Shown: piece after piece, positions 50,512-60,769 of the stretch
Numbering within the stretch: position 1 is the stretch's first letter
Layout of the letters: each line of letters opens with the position of its first letter
DNA from: Merdibacter massiliensis
Lineage (GTDB): Bacteria; Bacillota_I; Bacilli_A; Erysipelotrichales; Erysipelotrichaceae
Assembly (NCBI RefSeq): GCF_900155395.1
Contig: NZ_LT699724.1
Location: 1-64,000, forward strand
Direction of reading: 5' to 3'
Length of the DNA: 64,000 nucleotides
Notes under the pieces: model-generated
Told to the model about the DNA's origin: nothing
What the model saw: only the letters and a program-made list of their open reading frames with translations
The model's database searches: none
Program-made: the position numbers and the translations under genes

Positions 50512-50526
50512 GTTAGCTTTAACTAA
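50512..50526. promoter_or_regulatory. Operator-like inverted repeat upstream of the DtxR-like gene
   Basis: GTTAG-N5-CTAAC, which resembles half-sites of DtxR-type boxes, positioned for autoregulation. Confidence 0.35.
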
Positions 50527-50668
50527 CATATTACAAAAAAAGTGTACTGGATTTTTATAAGAGTGTCAATTCAAGAAAAGGAATAATTTTCCTTTATTGT
50601 TAACCGTCGCTAGCGAAAAAAACAGGATTGTAAGATAAAATTGTAGAGAAAATAAGACAAAATGCATT

Positions 50669-50682
50669 TGAAAACACTTACA
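50669..50682. promoter_or_regulatory. cre-like site (CcpA) upstream of the PEPCK-like gene
   Basis: TGAAAACACTTACA matches the catabolite-responsive element pattern TGWNANCGNTNWCA at all but one position (A for G in the central CG). It lies about 25 bp upstream of the -35. Confidence 0.45.
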
Positions 50683-50706
50683 CGGAATGAAAAAACTTTC
50701 TTTGTA

Positions 50707-50735
50707 TTTTGTTTTTATGGGAAATCATGTATAAT
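50707..50735 (+). promoter_or_regulatory. Promoter of the PEPCK-like gene
   Basis: TTTTGT, 17-nt spacer, TATAAT, followed by a 30-nt leader with GGAGGAG. The rest of 50527-50668 is AT-rich, with no ORF or structure I can name. Confidence 0.6.
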
Positions 50736-50771
50736 AAGCATAACGTGCAAAACGTCAAAAGGAGGAGTACC

Positions 50772-52466
50772 ATGAAAGAAACAATTTATTTGAACGATGA
50801 TCTCGCGATTATAAATTTCAACAAAGCGTATCCAAAAAATGGAGATGATTTTTTAACATCGTCTACATTTGCAAACTTTGTGCGAATGTATATTGAATAT
50901 CTGAAGACATTTGATGAAGATCTTTATCTTTATGCTCTTCAAGGAAGAAGCGCTCGTGAAGCAGCTTTTGAAATTATCAAATTATTTCGTATGATGCGTA
51001 TTTTCCGTTGTGAGGAAATTGAATCTATTTATCTGAATGATAAAGCAAAGTTATTAGAGTTTGTAGATGAACTATATAACTTCTGGAAAAAACATCAGCG
51101 TTTTTCAGTTATTTCCAGCGGCACGGCACAATCATTAGGAGCAGATAGCTTTGTATTATTGGACTCCAACTTCAATAATTTGAATCTGTCTTTGTATCGT
51201 ATGATGGAAGAGCGTGTCATGGGACGTAAAAATCGTGTGTATCGCCAGATGCAGGCTGGAACAAATGCTGCGGTGAGCGTTCGTTTGAACAAAACGAAGC
51301 TGAGCGAAAAATACGATTGTCTGCAAGACATTCCATTTATCGATTCAGTGATGCTGCGTACACCGATGATCTTGCATCCAAAATCTAATAAACGTACAGG
51401 TATGTTTACGGAACGAAAAGACAATCCGATTGCTGATTTTACAGGTGACGGTGATACTTGGTTCTGTTATCCATGCAAGATTGGTTCCTTGTTAGCATTT
51501 ATCTACTTTCATCGTGATTTCTTTGCTTCTGCGGTGTCATTAGGAAATCTGTTTGAGTTGGCAAATATCGATGAATGTGAACAAAAACCAGATTTGATTT
51601 GTCTCTTTGGTAATGAAGACGGAAAAGATGAGACGACATTCTATCATGATGAAGAAGAAGATGTCTGGGTTGGATGCGTAAGTTATAACCAGCGTATTGA
51701 ATACTTTGGATATCTGAAAAAGATGTCATTGACCCTGCACAATCTGGCAATGATGAAAAAAGGCTGGCTGCCAATTCATGGTGCTTTTGTCAATATCACA
51801 TTGAAAAACGGCAAGAAAAAAGGCATTATGCTGATGGGAGATTCTGGTGCTGGAAAATCAGAGTCAATCGAAGCGTTAAAAGCACTGGGAAATGAAAAAA
51901 TCAAAAAGATCGAAGTCGTATTTGATGATATGGGCACAATTCATATTGAGGATGGTGTTCCTTATGGACAAGGAACAGAAATTGGTGCCTTCATTCGTTT
52001 GGATGATCTGGATCCAGGAACTCCATATCGTGACATGGATCGAAGTGTATTCATGTCTCCAGAGTCAAAGAATGCGCGTGTTATTACACCGGCAGCACCT
52101 TATGATATCGTATCAACGAACCATAAAATCGATTTATTTGCTTATGCGAATAATTATGATAACAAGATGGGACTACATCGCTTTACAGATATGGAAGATG
52201 CAAAAGCTGTTTGTAAACAAGGTAAACGCATGGCTTTAGGAACTACGCAGGAAGTTGGTATCTCAACAACATATTTTGCAAATCCATTTGGTCCTATGCA
52301 GAAACAGGAAGTTTGTGAACCGTTGATCGATGAAGTCTTTGAATGTTTGAAAGACAATAATGTCTTTGTCGGTGAGATCTATACTCATTTAGGATTTAAT
52401 AAAGAAGAACGTGAAGGATTAGAAGTAGCTGCGCAAGAACTTTTGGACTTTATTGAAAAACACTAA
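50772..52466 (+). CDS. PEPCK/HPr-kinase-like P-loop protein
   Basis: This 564-residue protein has a kinase core in the C-terminal half: P-loop MGDSGAGKSES (about residues 358-368), VVFDDMGTIHI resembling the DD motif of HPr kinase and PEP carboxykinase, and a downstream loop GTEIGAFIRLDDLDPGTPY. The N-terminal half (about 1-300) has no motif I can name. Candidate activities are ATP-dependent PEP carboxykinase or a protein kinase. ATG 50772 follows GGAGGAG. An upstream cre-like site suggests carbon control. It is terminated by a strong hairpin. Confidence 0.65.
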   Translation: MKETIYLNDDLAIINFNKAYPKNGDDFLTSSTFANFVRMYIEYLKTFDEDLYLYALQGRSAREAAFEIIKLFRMMRIFRCEEIESIYLNDKAKLLEFVDELYNFWKKHQRFSVISSGTAQSLGADSFVLLDSNFNNLNLSLYRMMEERVMGRKNRVYRQMQAGTNAAVSVRLNKTKLSEKYDCLQDIPFIDSVMLRTPMILHPKSNKRTGMFTERKDNPIADFTGDGDTWFCYPCKIGSLLAFIYFHRDFFASAVSLGNLFELANIDECEQKPDLICLFGNEDGKDETTFYHDEEEDVWVGCVSYNQRIEYFGYLKKMSLTLHNLAMMKKGWLPIHGAFVNITLKNGKKKGIMLMGDSGAGKSESIEALKALGNEKIKKIEVVFDDMGTIHIEDGVPYGQGTEIGAFIRLDDLDPGTPYRDMDRSVFMSPESKNARVITPAAPYDIVSTNHKIDLFAYANNYDNKMGLHRFTDMEDAKAVCKQGKRMALGTTQEVGISTTYFANPFGPMQKQEVCEPLIDEVFECLKDNNVFVGEIYTHLGFNKEEREGLEVAAQELLDFIEKH

Positions 52467-52481
52467 AATATCGAAAAATGA

Positions 52482-52524
52482 AAAAAACAGGTGGATATAA
52501 AATAGATGGATACACCTGTTTTTT
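52482..52524 (+). terminator. Intrinsic terminator of the PEPCK-like gene
   Basis: AAAAAACAGGTG / CACCTGTTTTTT 12-bp stem with a 19-nt loop. Confidence 0.85.
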
Positions 52525-52622
52525 CTAGTGATGGAAAATTTGTAAAAATGTATGAAAATTACGTAAAAATCGCAATTTTATTCATTCTTACATCTTGCAT
52601 ATTTGACTTATGCATTGTATCA

Positions 52623-53965
<1,343 letters not shown>

Positions 53966-53974
53966 TTTTAGAAG

Positions 53975-54001
53975 AACCGTGGTGATGCCACGGTTTTTTT
54001 A
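53975..54001 (+). terminator. Intrinsic terminator of eno
   Basis: AACCGTGG / CCACGGTT stem, 5-nt loop and a run of T residues. Confidence 0.92.
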
Positions 54002-54060
54002 TTTATACAATGATAGAAATCAGAGAAAGTGTTACAATATAGGAAAGAGGAGGTGTTCTT

Positions 54061-54378
54061 ATGATCGATCAATTAAGTGAAGATATGAAAAAATTGATCC
54101 TTTTGGGGATTGGTACAGTTGCACTAACTGCCGAGAAATCAAAGCAAATAATTGATGAATTGGTTAAGAAGGGAGAGGTGAGCGTCGAACAAGGAAAAAT
54201 TTTGAATGAAGAATTAAAACACCATGTACGTTCGAAGGTAGAAGACGCAAAAGAGGAATGTGCAAAACAGCGCTTTGAGAAACTCCAGCAACAGGTCAAA
54301 TCTTTATCAAAAGAAGAATTAGAAGAGTTGAAAGCCGTCATCCAAGCACAGGAGAACACGGTTGCAAATGAAGAATGA
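54061..54378 (+). CDS. Phasin-like coiled-coil protein upstream of UbiB
   Basis: This 105-residue protein has one short hydrophobic stretch near the N-terminus (LILLGIGTVALTAEKS), then a long charged helix with heptad character (VKKGEVSVEQGKILNEEL; EKLQQQVKSLSKEELEELK). Small phasin-like proteins of this type commonly sit before UbiB/AarF genes in Firmicutes. It overlaps the next gene by 17 bases. It probably acts with UbiB at the membrane. Confidence 0.72.
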   Translation: MIDQLSEDMKKLILLGIGTVALTAEKSKQIIDELVKKGEVSVEQGKILNEELKHHVRSKVEDAKEECAKQRFEKLQQQVKSLSKEELEELKAVIQAQENTVANEE

Positions 54379-55951
54379 AACATTGACAAGTAAACGCCGT
54401 CTGGCACAGATTATCTCCATCCTGCATAAACATCAGATTACAAAAGGAATTGATCCAGTAAAACTGCGTGAGATCATCGAAGATTTAGGTCCCACTTTCG
54501 TCAAAATCGGACAGTTAATGTCTTCCAGACAAGATATGTTTTCTAAAAGGTATTGTGATGAGCTGATGAAGTTGAGAACGCAGGTGGCACCGATGGAAAG
54601 TTCTGTCGTTCATTCAATTTTGGAAGAAGAATATGGATGCGATATAGAAGAAATGTTCCTTTCCTTTGATGAACATGCACTTGGATCAGCTTCTATTGCA
54701 CAAGTACATCGTGCAGTATTGCAAACAGGAGAAGAAGTGGTATTAAAGGTACAGCGTCCTTTCATTTATGAGCGTATGGAACGCGATATTTCTTTGTTGC
54801 GAAGAGCCAGTAAATTGCTGCATCTTTCGGATGTATTTAGTAATGTGATTGATGTCAATGTTGTTTTAGATGAATTTTGGGAAACGGCAAAACAAGAGAT
54901 GGATTTTATCAATGAAGCTAGCTTCATGCAACGTTTTGCTGCATTAAATAAAGATATCCAGTATATATCGTTGCCTTTTGTTCGTAAAGATCTCTCTACA
55001 TCAAAAGTGCTGATCATGGAATATATAGATGGTTATAATATTGATGAATATGATCGCTTGCAGGAAGACGGATACGATTTGAAAGAAATTGCCGCCAAAC
55101 TGGCCGATAATTATATGAAACAGATCATTCATGATGGTTTCTTTCATGCTGATCCGCATATGGGAAACTTGCGTATACGCGATGGAAAGATCGTTTGGCT
55201 GGATTTTGGCATGATGGGGCAGTTAAATGATCGCGATAAAGAACAGATTCGTAGAGCATTTAGCGCGATGGCCCGTAATGATATCAGCGAATTAACTGAA
55301 GTGATCCTGACTTTAGGTGTTCACGATGGCCAGTATGATTATAATCGTTTATATGATGATCTAGAAAAGCTGATGGGTGCTTATATGACAAAGAATCTGC
55401 AAGAGATCGATTTGGGAAAAGCTGTACAAGAGATCTTTACAATTGCCCATCGACATCGTATCTCCATGCCGAAAGGTATTTCGATGTTGGCAAGAGGACT
55501 GATCAGTGCGGAGAGCACTATTGCCTTGTTGGATCCGACCACTAATATCATTACAACGGCTGTCAATTATATGACTGGACAAGGTCTGTTTTCAAAGGAG
55601 CATATACAGGAAGAAACGAAAAAGCTTTCCCGTAATGCGTTGGATCATCTTCAAAAAGGCCTGCGTATTCCTTCACAATTTTCGCAGACACTTCATTTGA
55701 TCAATAAAGGAAGATTAAAGGTAAATTTAGAGGTAATGGATAGTTATCAGCCTATTTATTTAATTGACAAGATCGTCAATAAATTAATTATGTGCATTGT
55801 TGCTGCAGCTCTATTGATTGGTTCTTCTTTGATCTGTACGACAGAAATGACGCCGCAGATATTAGGAATTCCAGCCTTAGGATTTATGGGATACATTGCA
55901 GCTGTGTTGATCGGAATCTGGATGCTGTTTCATACACATGTAAAACGTTAA
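54362..55951 (+). CDS. UbiB/AarF (ABC1) atypical kinase
   Basis: This 529-residue protein has the ADCK/UbiB signatures: LGPTFVKIGQLMSSRQD (KxGQ motif, about residues 42-58), Ala-rich loop GSASIAQVHRA, lysine VVLKVQRP, catalytic FFHADPHMGNLRI, and metal-binding WLDFGMMGQL. Two transmembrane helices end the protein (about 475-525). Family members extract or regulate quinone and lipid precursors as ATPases. The start may be TTG 54362 (AGGAG eight bases upstream) or ATG 54368. It is coupled to the phasin-like gene. Confidence 0.88.
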   Translation: MQMKNETLTSKRRLAQIISILHKHQITKGIDPVKLREIIEDLGPTFVKIGQLMSSRQDMFSKRYCDELMKLRTQVAPMESSVVHSILEEEYGCDIEEMFLSFDEHALGSASIAQVHRAVLQTGEEVVLKVQRPFIYERMERDISLLRRASKLLHLSDVFSNVIDVNVVLDEFWETAKQEMDFINEASFMQRFAALNKDIQYISLPFVRKDLSTSKVLIMEYIDGYNIDEYDRLQEDGYDLKEIAAKLADNYMKQIIHDGFFHADPHMGNLRIRDGKIVWLDFGMMGQLNDRDKEQIRRAFSAMARNDISELTEVILTLGVHDGQYDYNRLYDDLEKLMGAYMTKNLQEIDLGKAVQEIFTIAHRHRISMPKGISMLARGLISAESTIALLDPTTNIITTAVNYMTGQGLFSKEHIQEETKKLSRNALDHLQKGLRIPSQFSQTLHLINKGRLKVNLEVMDSYQPIYLIDKIVNKLIMCIVAAALLIGSSLICTTEMTPQILGIPALGFMGYIAAVLIGIWMLFHTHVKR

Positions 55952-55952
55952 A

Positions 55953-56006
55953 CATTCTCGATATTTTCTAGAACTGTGTGAAAATGTCGGGAATGCTTTA
56001 CTTTTT
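55953..56006 (+). terminator. Stem-loop terminator after ubiB
   Basis: CATTCTCGATATTTTC pairs with GAAAATGTCGGGAATG (two G-U pairs), then CTTTACTTTTT. Confidence 0.55.
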
Positions 56007-56060
56007 AATAAACTGCATTATAATGGAAGCAAGATTCTTAAAAGACGGGAGGTTTACATC

Positions 56061-57707
56061 ATGGATTATAAAAAGATGGCTGCAGCTTTCGCAGCAGGAG
56101 GAGCTGTGTTGGCTGCAGGTGCTGCTTATACAATGAAACAAAAGAATAACAAACAGCCGGGAATCCATTTTTCAACAGGCGGAGGCAGGCATGTTTATTT
56201 ATCGGATACTTCACTGGCCTCTTTAGCAGTGGCAGTTTATTTGATACGTGACTATAATTTTGATGGAGACAATATCCACATTTTTGCTCCACAAGAATTT
56301 CTTGGCGGCAGATGCAGTAAAGCCAACAATAAAGAGGTCGTGTTAAATGGAAATGTATGGTTACACGAAAATGATTGCTGTCGTTTTTGGGAGTTGTTTC
56401 GCAGTATTCCTTCTGTTGAAAATAAAGGCGCTTCTGTAAAAGGTGATATTGTGCATTTTAATCAAGATCATCCTTTCACCTTGACAAAACTTCCAGTGTT
56501 GCGTTCACAAAAAGAGGGCAGCTTGGGAGTAGGAAAAAAAGAACGCCGATTCTTAGAAAAATTAGTATTAACTTCAGATGAGAAATTAGAAAAAGTCAGC
56601 GTTCAAGATTGGTTTGGAGAAAATTCGCTATTTTTCCAAAGTGATTTTTGGATTTTATTACGAACGTTATATGAGTTAAAAGAAAGTTCTTCAGTACGTT
56701 TTTTACGTACATTATTGTTGACGCAGACAGAGGAATTACGGCATATAAAGACATTGGAGGGATGGATGCAGTTACCTCAACATCCCTATGATGCATTGAT
56801 CGTTCCTTTGTATTCCTATTTAAAAGGTTATGGTGTTCATTTTCATATTGGCGCATCTATAACCGATATCCGATTTAGTGACACATATAACTTACGAGCC
56901 AATCATTTGCTCGTTCAAGAAGGAAAACAACGCTATCAGATAGAGGTGAATAGCGACGATCTGTGCATCTGCGCATTAGGTGAAGAAGAGCGAAGGGCAG
57001 CATTCGGATCGATGGATGCTTCTTGTCAAATCCCTGCTGAAAGCGAAGATTTATGGAATTGTTTGGCTTCCCACCGCAGTGAACTAAATGTGCCTGGCAA
57101 GCTTTTTGAACCCAAAGATGGTGCACAGGGAACATTTATCATAAAATTGAAAGAAACAGATCTTATTGCATTATTGCAGCAGGCGAATATCGATAACAGA
57201 TTTTGGTGTCTGGCAGATTCCAATTGGGGACTTTCATTTTATATGAATCCACAGTCAGATACGAAAGATGAAATTGCGGATATTTCGTTATATGGCAGTG
57301 TCTTGTATCCGTTTGAATTAGGTGATTATGTTCGAAAACCTTTTGCAGAGTGCACAGGAAAAGAAATCCTTATTGAGCTATTGTCACATTTAGGACTGCA
57401 GGAGCATCTAGAAGAGATCGTAAAACAATGCAATGCAGCTATACCTTGCGTATTGCCGCATGCACAAGCAGCTAAGCTTGCAGAAAATGAACCGGTATTG
57501 AATTCTGCAAAATTAAATGACAGCAATTTCGCAGTATTATCGCCATATCGTAAGATAGCTTCATGCAATTGGTTAGAAAATCAAGTTGCACAGGCATATG
57601 ATACTGTAGAGAATTTGATGCATCCACAGATAGAACGTAAAGAACAGATTGCTAAAAATTTGAAACAGCAAGCAAAGGCGGTTCGTCTTTTGCGTCAGGT
57701 GGAATAA
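56061..57707 (+). CDS. Membrane-anchored degenerate oleate-hydratase-like protein
   Basis: The 548 residues keep the overall pattern of bacterial oleate hydratase (MCRA family): LASLAVAVYLIRD and IHIFAPQEFLGG near the N-terminus, WELFRSIPSVEN, LEGWMQLPQHPYDALIVPLYSYLKGYGV, NWGLSFYMNPQ, and the hallmark GDYVRKPFAECTGKEIL then IPCVLPH. The FAD dinucleotide loop GSGxAS is replaced by LSDTSLAS, and the catalytic REMENHFE-like segment is changed (LHENDCCRF). A hydrophobic N-terminal helix (AAAFAAGGAVLAAGAAY) is added. It is probably a non-canonical or inactive paralogue. Confidence 0.72.
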   Translation: MDYKKMAAAFAAGGAVLAAGAAYTMKQKNNKQPGIHFSTGGGRHVYLSDTSLASLAVAVYLIRDYNFDGDNIHIFAPQEFLGGRCSKANNKEVVLNGNVWLHENDCCRFWELFRSIPSVENKGASVKGDIVHFNQDHPFTLTKLPVLRSQKEGSLGVGKKERRFLEKLVLTSDEKLEKVSVQDWFGENSLFFQSDFWILLRTLYELKESSSVRFLRTLLLTQTEELRHIKTLEGWMQLPQHPYDALIVPLYSYLKGYGVHFHIGASITDIRFSDTYNLRANHLLVQEGKQRYQIEVNSDDLCICALGEEERRAAFGSMDASCQIPAESEDLWNCLASHRSELNVPGKLFEPKDGAQGTFIIKLKETDLIALLQQANIDNRFWCLADSNWGLSFYMNPQSDTKDEIADISLYGSVLYPFELGDYVRKPFAECTGKEILIELLSHLGLQEHLEEIVKQCNAAIPCVLPHAQAAKLAENEPVLNSAKLNDSNFAVLSPYRKIASCNWLENQVAQAYDTVENLMHPQIERKEQIAKNLKQQAKAVRLLRQVE

Positions 57708-57778
57708 ATTGGTTCTTTTGCACGTCAGCAAAATGTATGCTATACTGATATTGCATATCATAGATTGGAGATGATTGT

Positions 57779-58477
57779 ATGTACGAACAAAATTATCAAA
57801 GTGGTTATTCTATCGAAGAAGGTATGCGCAAACATGCCATGCGCACATTTGGCTGGATGGGACTTGGCCTTTTAGTGACAGCAGTGAGTGCAGCGTTCTT
57901 CTATTTTTCAGGTATTTATTTGCGTGTTTTATTTAGTTTAGGAAGAATGTATATCTTGTTGATGGCTATCTTGCAGATCGGTGTCGTGGTTGCATTTACT
58001 TCGCGTTTGACACAACGTCCTGTTTCTACGACACGTATGCTGTTCTTAGTATATTCTTTGATTACTGGATTTACATTTTCCATTATTGGCATTGCATATG
58101 ATCCCCAGGCAATCATGTTCGCTTTTGGGATTACTGCCGTTTATTTTGGATCTCTTGCTGTCATCGGCTATACGACAAAGATCAATTTATTAAAATTTGG
58201 TCCGCTGCTTTATACCTCTTTGATTGTCTTGATCATCGCAGAAGTCATTCTTGCTTTTACAGGGGCTAGCGGCAGCATCATGCTATTGACGACCATTGGA
58301 TTATTGCTGTTTACAGGATTGACGGCTTATGATGTACAAAAGATGAAGGTTTTATATTTGCAATGTGATGATGAAATGATGCGTCAGCGTTTGTCTATCT
58401 ATTCTGCCTTCGAATTGTATCTGGATTTTATTAATATCTTCTTGTACATCTTGCAAATGGTAGGCAACAGAAACTAA
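57779..58477 (+). CDS. Bax inhibitor-1 family membrane protein (YetJ/YccA-like)
   Basis: This 232-residue protein has seven predicted helices and the BI-1 pattern, including TGFTFSIIGIAYDPQAI and the C-terminal GLLLFTGLTAYDVQKMK (conserved Asp pair region), then ALYLDFINIFLYIL-like FELYLDFINIFLYILQ. Characterised homologues form pH-sensitive Ca2+ leak channels. GGAGATG lies before the ATG, and an extended -10 (TG-C-TATACT) lies about 40 bp upstream. A strong terminator follows, so it is monocistronic. Confidence 0.9.
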   Translation: MYEQNYQSGYSIEEGMRKHAMRTFGWMGLGLLVTAVSAAFFYFSGIYLRVLFSLGRMYILLMAILQIGVVVAFTSRLTQRPVSTTRMLFLVYSLITGFTFSIIGIAYDPQAIMFAFGITAVYFGSLAVIGYTTKINLLKFGPLLYTSLIVLIIAEVILAFTGASGSIMLLTTIGLLLFTGLTAYDVQKMKVLYLQCDDEMMRQRLSIYSAFELYLDFINIFLYILQMVGNRN

Positions 58478-58493
58478 TGTTTGTAAGACCGCA

Positions 58494-58538
58494 GCAACCT
58501 CAAACAGTTATCAAGACTGCTTGAGGTTGCTTTTTTTT
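58494..58538 (+). terminator. Intrinsic terminator of the Bax inhibitor gene
   Basis: GCAACCTCAA / TTGAGGTTGC stem with inner ACAGT/ACTG pairing and an eight-T run. Confidence 0.9.
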
Positions 58539-58574
58539 GCTCCATCAGGACTGCATGCGCTACGATTGCAATAG

Positions 58575-58605
58575 AAAAGATGCCTTTTCGTTGAGGCATC
58601 TTTTT
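58575..58605 (-). terminator. Terminator of the flavoprotein pair
   Basis: AAAAGATGCCT / AGGCATCTTTT stem, 12 bases beyond the minus-strand stop. The A-run gives U residues on the minus strand. Confidence 0.75.
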
Positions 58606-58616
58606 GCTTATATATA

Positions 58617-59225
58617 TCATTTTTGCTCGATTTGCATTGATTGCATTTCTTGTTTTGTTGCACCATTTTTCTTGCCATAGTTTTCCCAATATACATCAGA
58701 AGCTTTGATAAACATCTTTTTTGATAACGGCATGGTTACTTGAAACGTTTGATTCTGCTTTCTTTGGATAGAAACGGCTAATTTTTTAATTTTTCTATTC
58801 ACCAGAAATTTGAAAGGCGTCTGTAAAATAGCCTCTCCGCTTCCAATTTTTAAAACAGATCCAAAAGGAAAATCATGTTGATCACAAAATAAATGGATCA
58901 TTTCGACCGCAATGTCATTTTGGCGGGGTTCTAAGAAACCACAGTTGATCAGGACGGAAATAGTGGGGCGATTTTCTGGCAGATGTGTTGCTAGCGCTTT
59001 TAAAAAGGTTAAAAGGGGAACAGGCAGAGAATCTGCATATAAAGGAAATATCAAGAGTATTTCTGTTGCATCCTTTATTTGCTCGCAGAGTTCTAATGTG
59101 TTATTTTTATTGATTTCTATATACTGATAAGGCATATGGCAATATTTCTCAAATATATGTGCATATAACCTAGAATTAGATCTTGGGGGACGTGGACTGC
59201 CATTGATTAACCATATTTTTTCCAT
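58617..59225 (-). CDS. NAD(P)H-dependent FMN reductase-like flavoprotein
   Basis: This 202-residue protein of the flavodoxin-like fold has an N-terminal phosphate loop INGSPRPPRSNSRLY (about residues 7-21), typical of FMN-binding NADPH-dependent reductases. LIFPLYADSLPVPLLTFLKAL follows for flavin ring contacts. The C-terminal third is basic. It overlaps the upstream flavoprotein gene by 19 bases, so the two are a coupled pair. The electron acceptor is unknown. Confidence 0.75.
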   Translation of the reverse strand: MEKIWLINGSPRPPRSNSRLYAHIFEKYCHMPYQYIEINKNNTLELCEQIKDATEILLIFPLYADSLPVPLLTFLKALATHLPENRPTISVLINCGFLEPRQNDIAVEMIHLFCDQHDFPFGSVLKIGSGEAILQTPFKFLVNRKIKKLAVSIQRKQNQTFQVTMPLSKKMFIKASDVYWENYGKKNGATKQEMQSMQIEQK

Positions 59226-59725
59226 TGTTCTACCTCTTTTGACACGATATCATTTACTTTCTCTTCTGGAACAAAAAGTACTTTATAATTTTTAAAACTC
59301 ATATTTTTTGCATTGCGTGCAACTAGTTTTTGGAAAATGGATGCCTCTCGTTTTGAGATGTCTCCATAAGCGATGATCGTTGCATCTTTTGCGACGACTG
59401 CCCGCTGCACGTGATGTGTTTCCCCTTCGTGCAGACGAATGAATGCCTGCTGGATGGGAATGCTTCTTTCTAACAAGGTCTTCATTGGAAGATCATAACC
59501 TCCATATGCTAATTTGCTGACATAGAGAACTCTTTCACTTTTTGCGATAAGAGGATAGATCTTTACTGCGTCATCACGGATGACGCATTTGCCGATTGTT
59601 TTTGTCCAACATCCAAAACAACCAACACAGTTGTGCATATTTTGTTTAGTCAGATCGATGTATTCAAATGAATGCTCTTGCTTTTCAGTTAAAACAAGTG
59701 GGTGATCACTGATGATTAAGTTCAT
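59207..59725 (-). CDS. Flavodoxin-fold protein with Cys cluster
   Basis: This 172-residue flavodoxin-family protein has CVGCFGCWTKTIGKCVIRDD (about residues 33-52), a four-Cys motif found in iron-sulfur flavoprotein-like reductases. SKLAYGGYDLPMKTLLERS, the usual flavin-contact and oligomer segment, follows. The N-terminal FMN phosphate loop is shortened compared with the neighbour. With the next gene it may form a heteromeric flavin reductase. GGAGG lies upstream of the ATG. Confidence 0.72.
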   Translation of the reverse strand: MNLIISDHPLVLTEKQEHSFEYIDLTKQNMHNCVGCFGCWTKTIGKCVIRDDAVKIYPLIAKSERVLYVSKLAYGGYDLPMKTLLERSIPIQQAFIRLHEGETHHVQRAVVAKDATIIAYGDISKREASIFQKLVARNAKNMSFKNYKVLFVPEEKVNDIVSKEVEQWKKYG

Positions 59726-59812
59726 GTATGCCTCCTTTTTTTATCAGGCTATATTATAGTATGTTCGCGTAAAAGAGGGAATTAGAAAGCACTGAAAAGG
59801 GAATAACTCCCA

Positions 59813-59837
59813 AAAAAAATCTCTTATGAGATTTTTT
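59813..59837. terminator. Intrinsic terminator of the DUF4438 gene
   Basis: AAAAAATCTC / GAGATTTTTT stem with a TTAT loop. The stop codon of the minus-strand gene lies in the loop. Confidence 0.82.
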
Positions 59838-60684
59838 TGTAATTGGCAATATTTGCATTTGGATCAATGAGGGGACGCAGTTTCTTTTTGCTTCCACTGA
59901 AAAGAACAGTCACACCTGGTCCATGTCCGCTTGTGAATGAGTCGGAATGTACGATCACCCCGATGCTGCAGGCTCCATTTCGGTAATGTGGTCCATGTCT
60001 ATTATCATGATCTTCGATCATGATCAAATCGCCAAAGCGCAGTTGATTGATTCCATATCGCTCATTTGCCTCTTTATCTTGCGTCATGATATCATAATCC
60101 CCATTCATCATCGTTGTAGACCCTAGACCGCTGCCCATAAGAAAGGCAGGAATCGTCGTAACTACCGGTACATAGAGCGCCTGGTCCTCCTCCTTAAATG
60201 GTATTGCATTGAACAGTGATGGATCCAAATTCATGATCTGAATATCAGGATAATCCAATAATTTGAATCCTTGCCCATATGCTTTGATCAATATGCGTTC
60301 ATCTCCATTCATCATTTCTAAGATCTCATTTGGAAAATAGACCATTACATGGTCGATGCCGCCGTGTTTGCCTGTAACATAACCAATACTGCCTTGTGCA
60401 GGGCCGTTGGTGATGCGCGCTTCATTGCCTACGCATGCAAAGGACATCAAAGCCTTGTTTTGTTTGTCACCTGCATTTTTGATGGATACACCTGGCTCAA
60501 TATGATCTCCGGCAATTCCCATACAGCTATCCAGCATTGCGTAATTATAGACGATGCCTCCTACAGACATGGCGATTCTTCCATAACCATCATAACCGAC
60601 CCAATGGCCGTCACCGGATAAAGTAGGATGATCAACATTGCCGCTTATGCTCATAATTGGTAAATGATCTATATTTGTTTTCAT
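59824..60684 (-). CDS. DUF4438-family protein
   Basis: This 286-residue cytoplasmic protein matches the DUF4438 pattern: ISGNVDHPTLSGDGHWVGYDG, PGVSIKNAGD, GSIGYVTGKHGGIDHVMVYF, GLGSTTMMNGDYDIMTQD, and FGDLIMIEDHDNRHGPHYRNGA with several His/Asp that could bind metal. The SGHGPGVTVLFSG segment near the C-terminus is also typical. The biochemical role of the family is unknown. AGGAG precedes the ATG; it diverges from the protease-like gene. Confidence 0.8.
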   Translation of the reverse strand: MKTNIDHLPIMSISGNVDHPTLSGDGHWVGYDGYGRIAMSVGGIVYNYAMLDSCMGIAGDHIEPGVSIKNAGDKQNKALMSFACVGNEARITNGPAQGSIGYVTGKHGGIDHVMVYFPNEILEMMNGDERILIKAYGQGFKLLDYPDIQIMNLDPSLFNAIPFKEEDQALYVPVVTTIPAFLMGSGLGSTTMMNGDYDIMTQDKEANERYGINQLRFGDLIMIEDHDNRHGPHYRNGACSIGVIVHSDSFTSGHGPGVTVLFSGSKKKLRPLIDPNANIANYKKIS

Positions 60685-60731
60685 TTCTTGTTCACTCCTT
60701 TTTTCTCATTATACACCAGGAAGAAAAAGTA

Positions 60732-60740
60732 TGCTATAAT
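60732..60740 (+). promoter_or_regulatory. Extended -10 promoter of the retropepsin-like gene
   Basis: TG-C-TATAAT, 30 nt before ATG 60770. A perfect AGGAGGTGAT lies between. Confidence 0.6.
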
Positions 60741-60769
60741 GAGAGCATGCGTTCACAGGAGGTGATGAG

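Noticed and set aside
54069-54407. 112-codon minus-strand ORF opposite the phasin-like gene
   Set aside because: Antisense of a coiled-coil gene, Ser/Phe-rich translation typical of such shadows.
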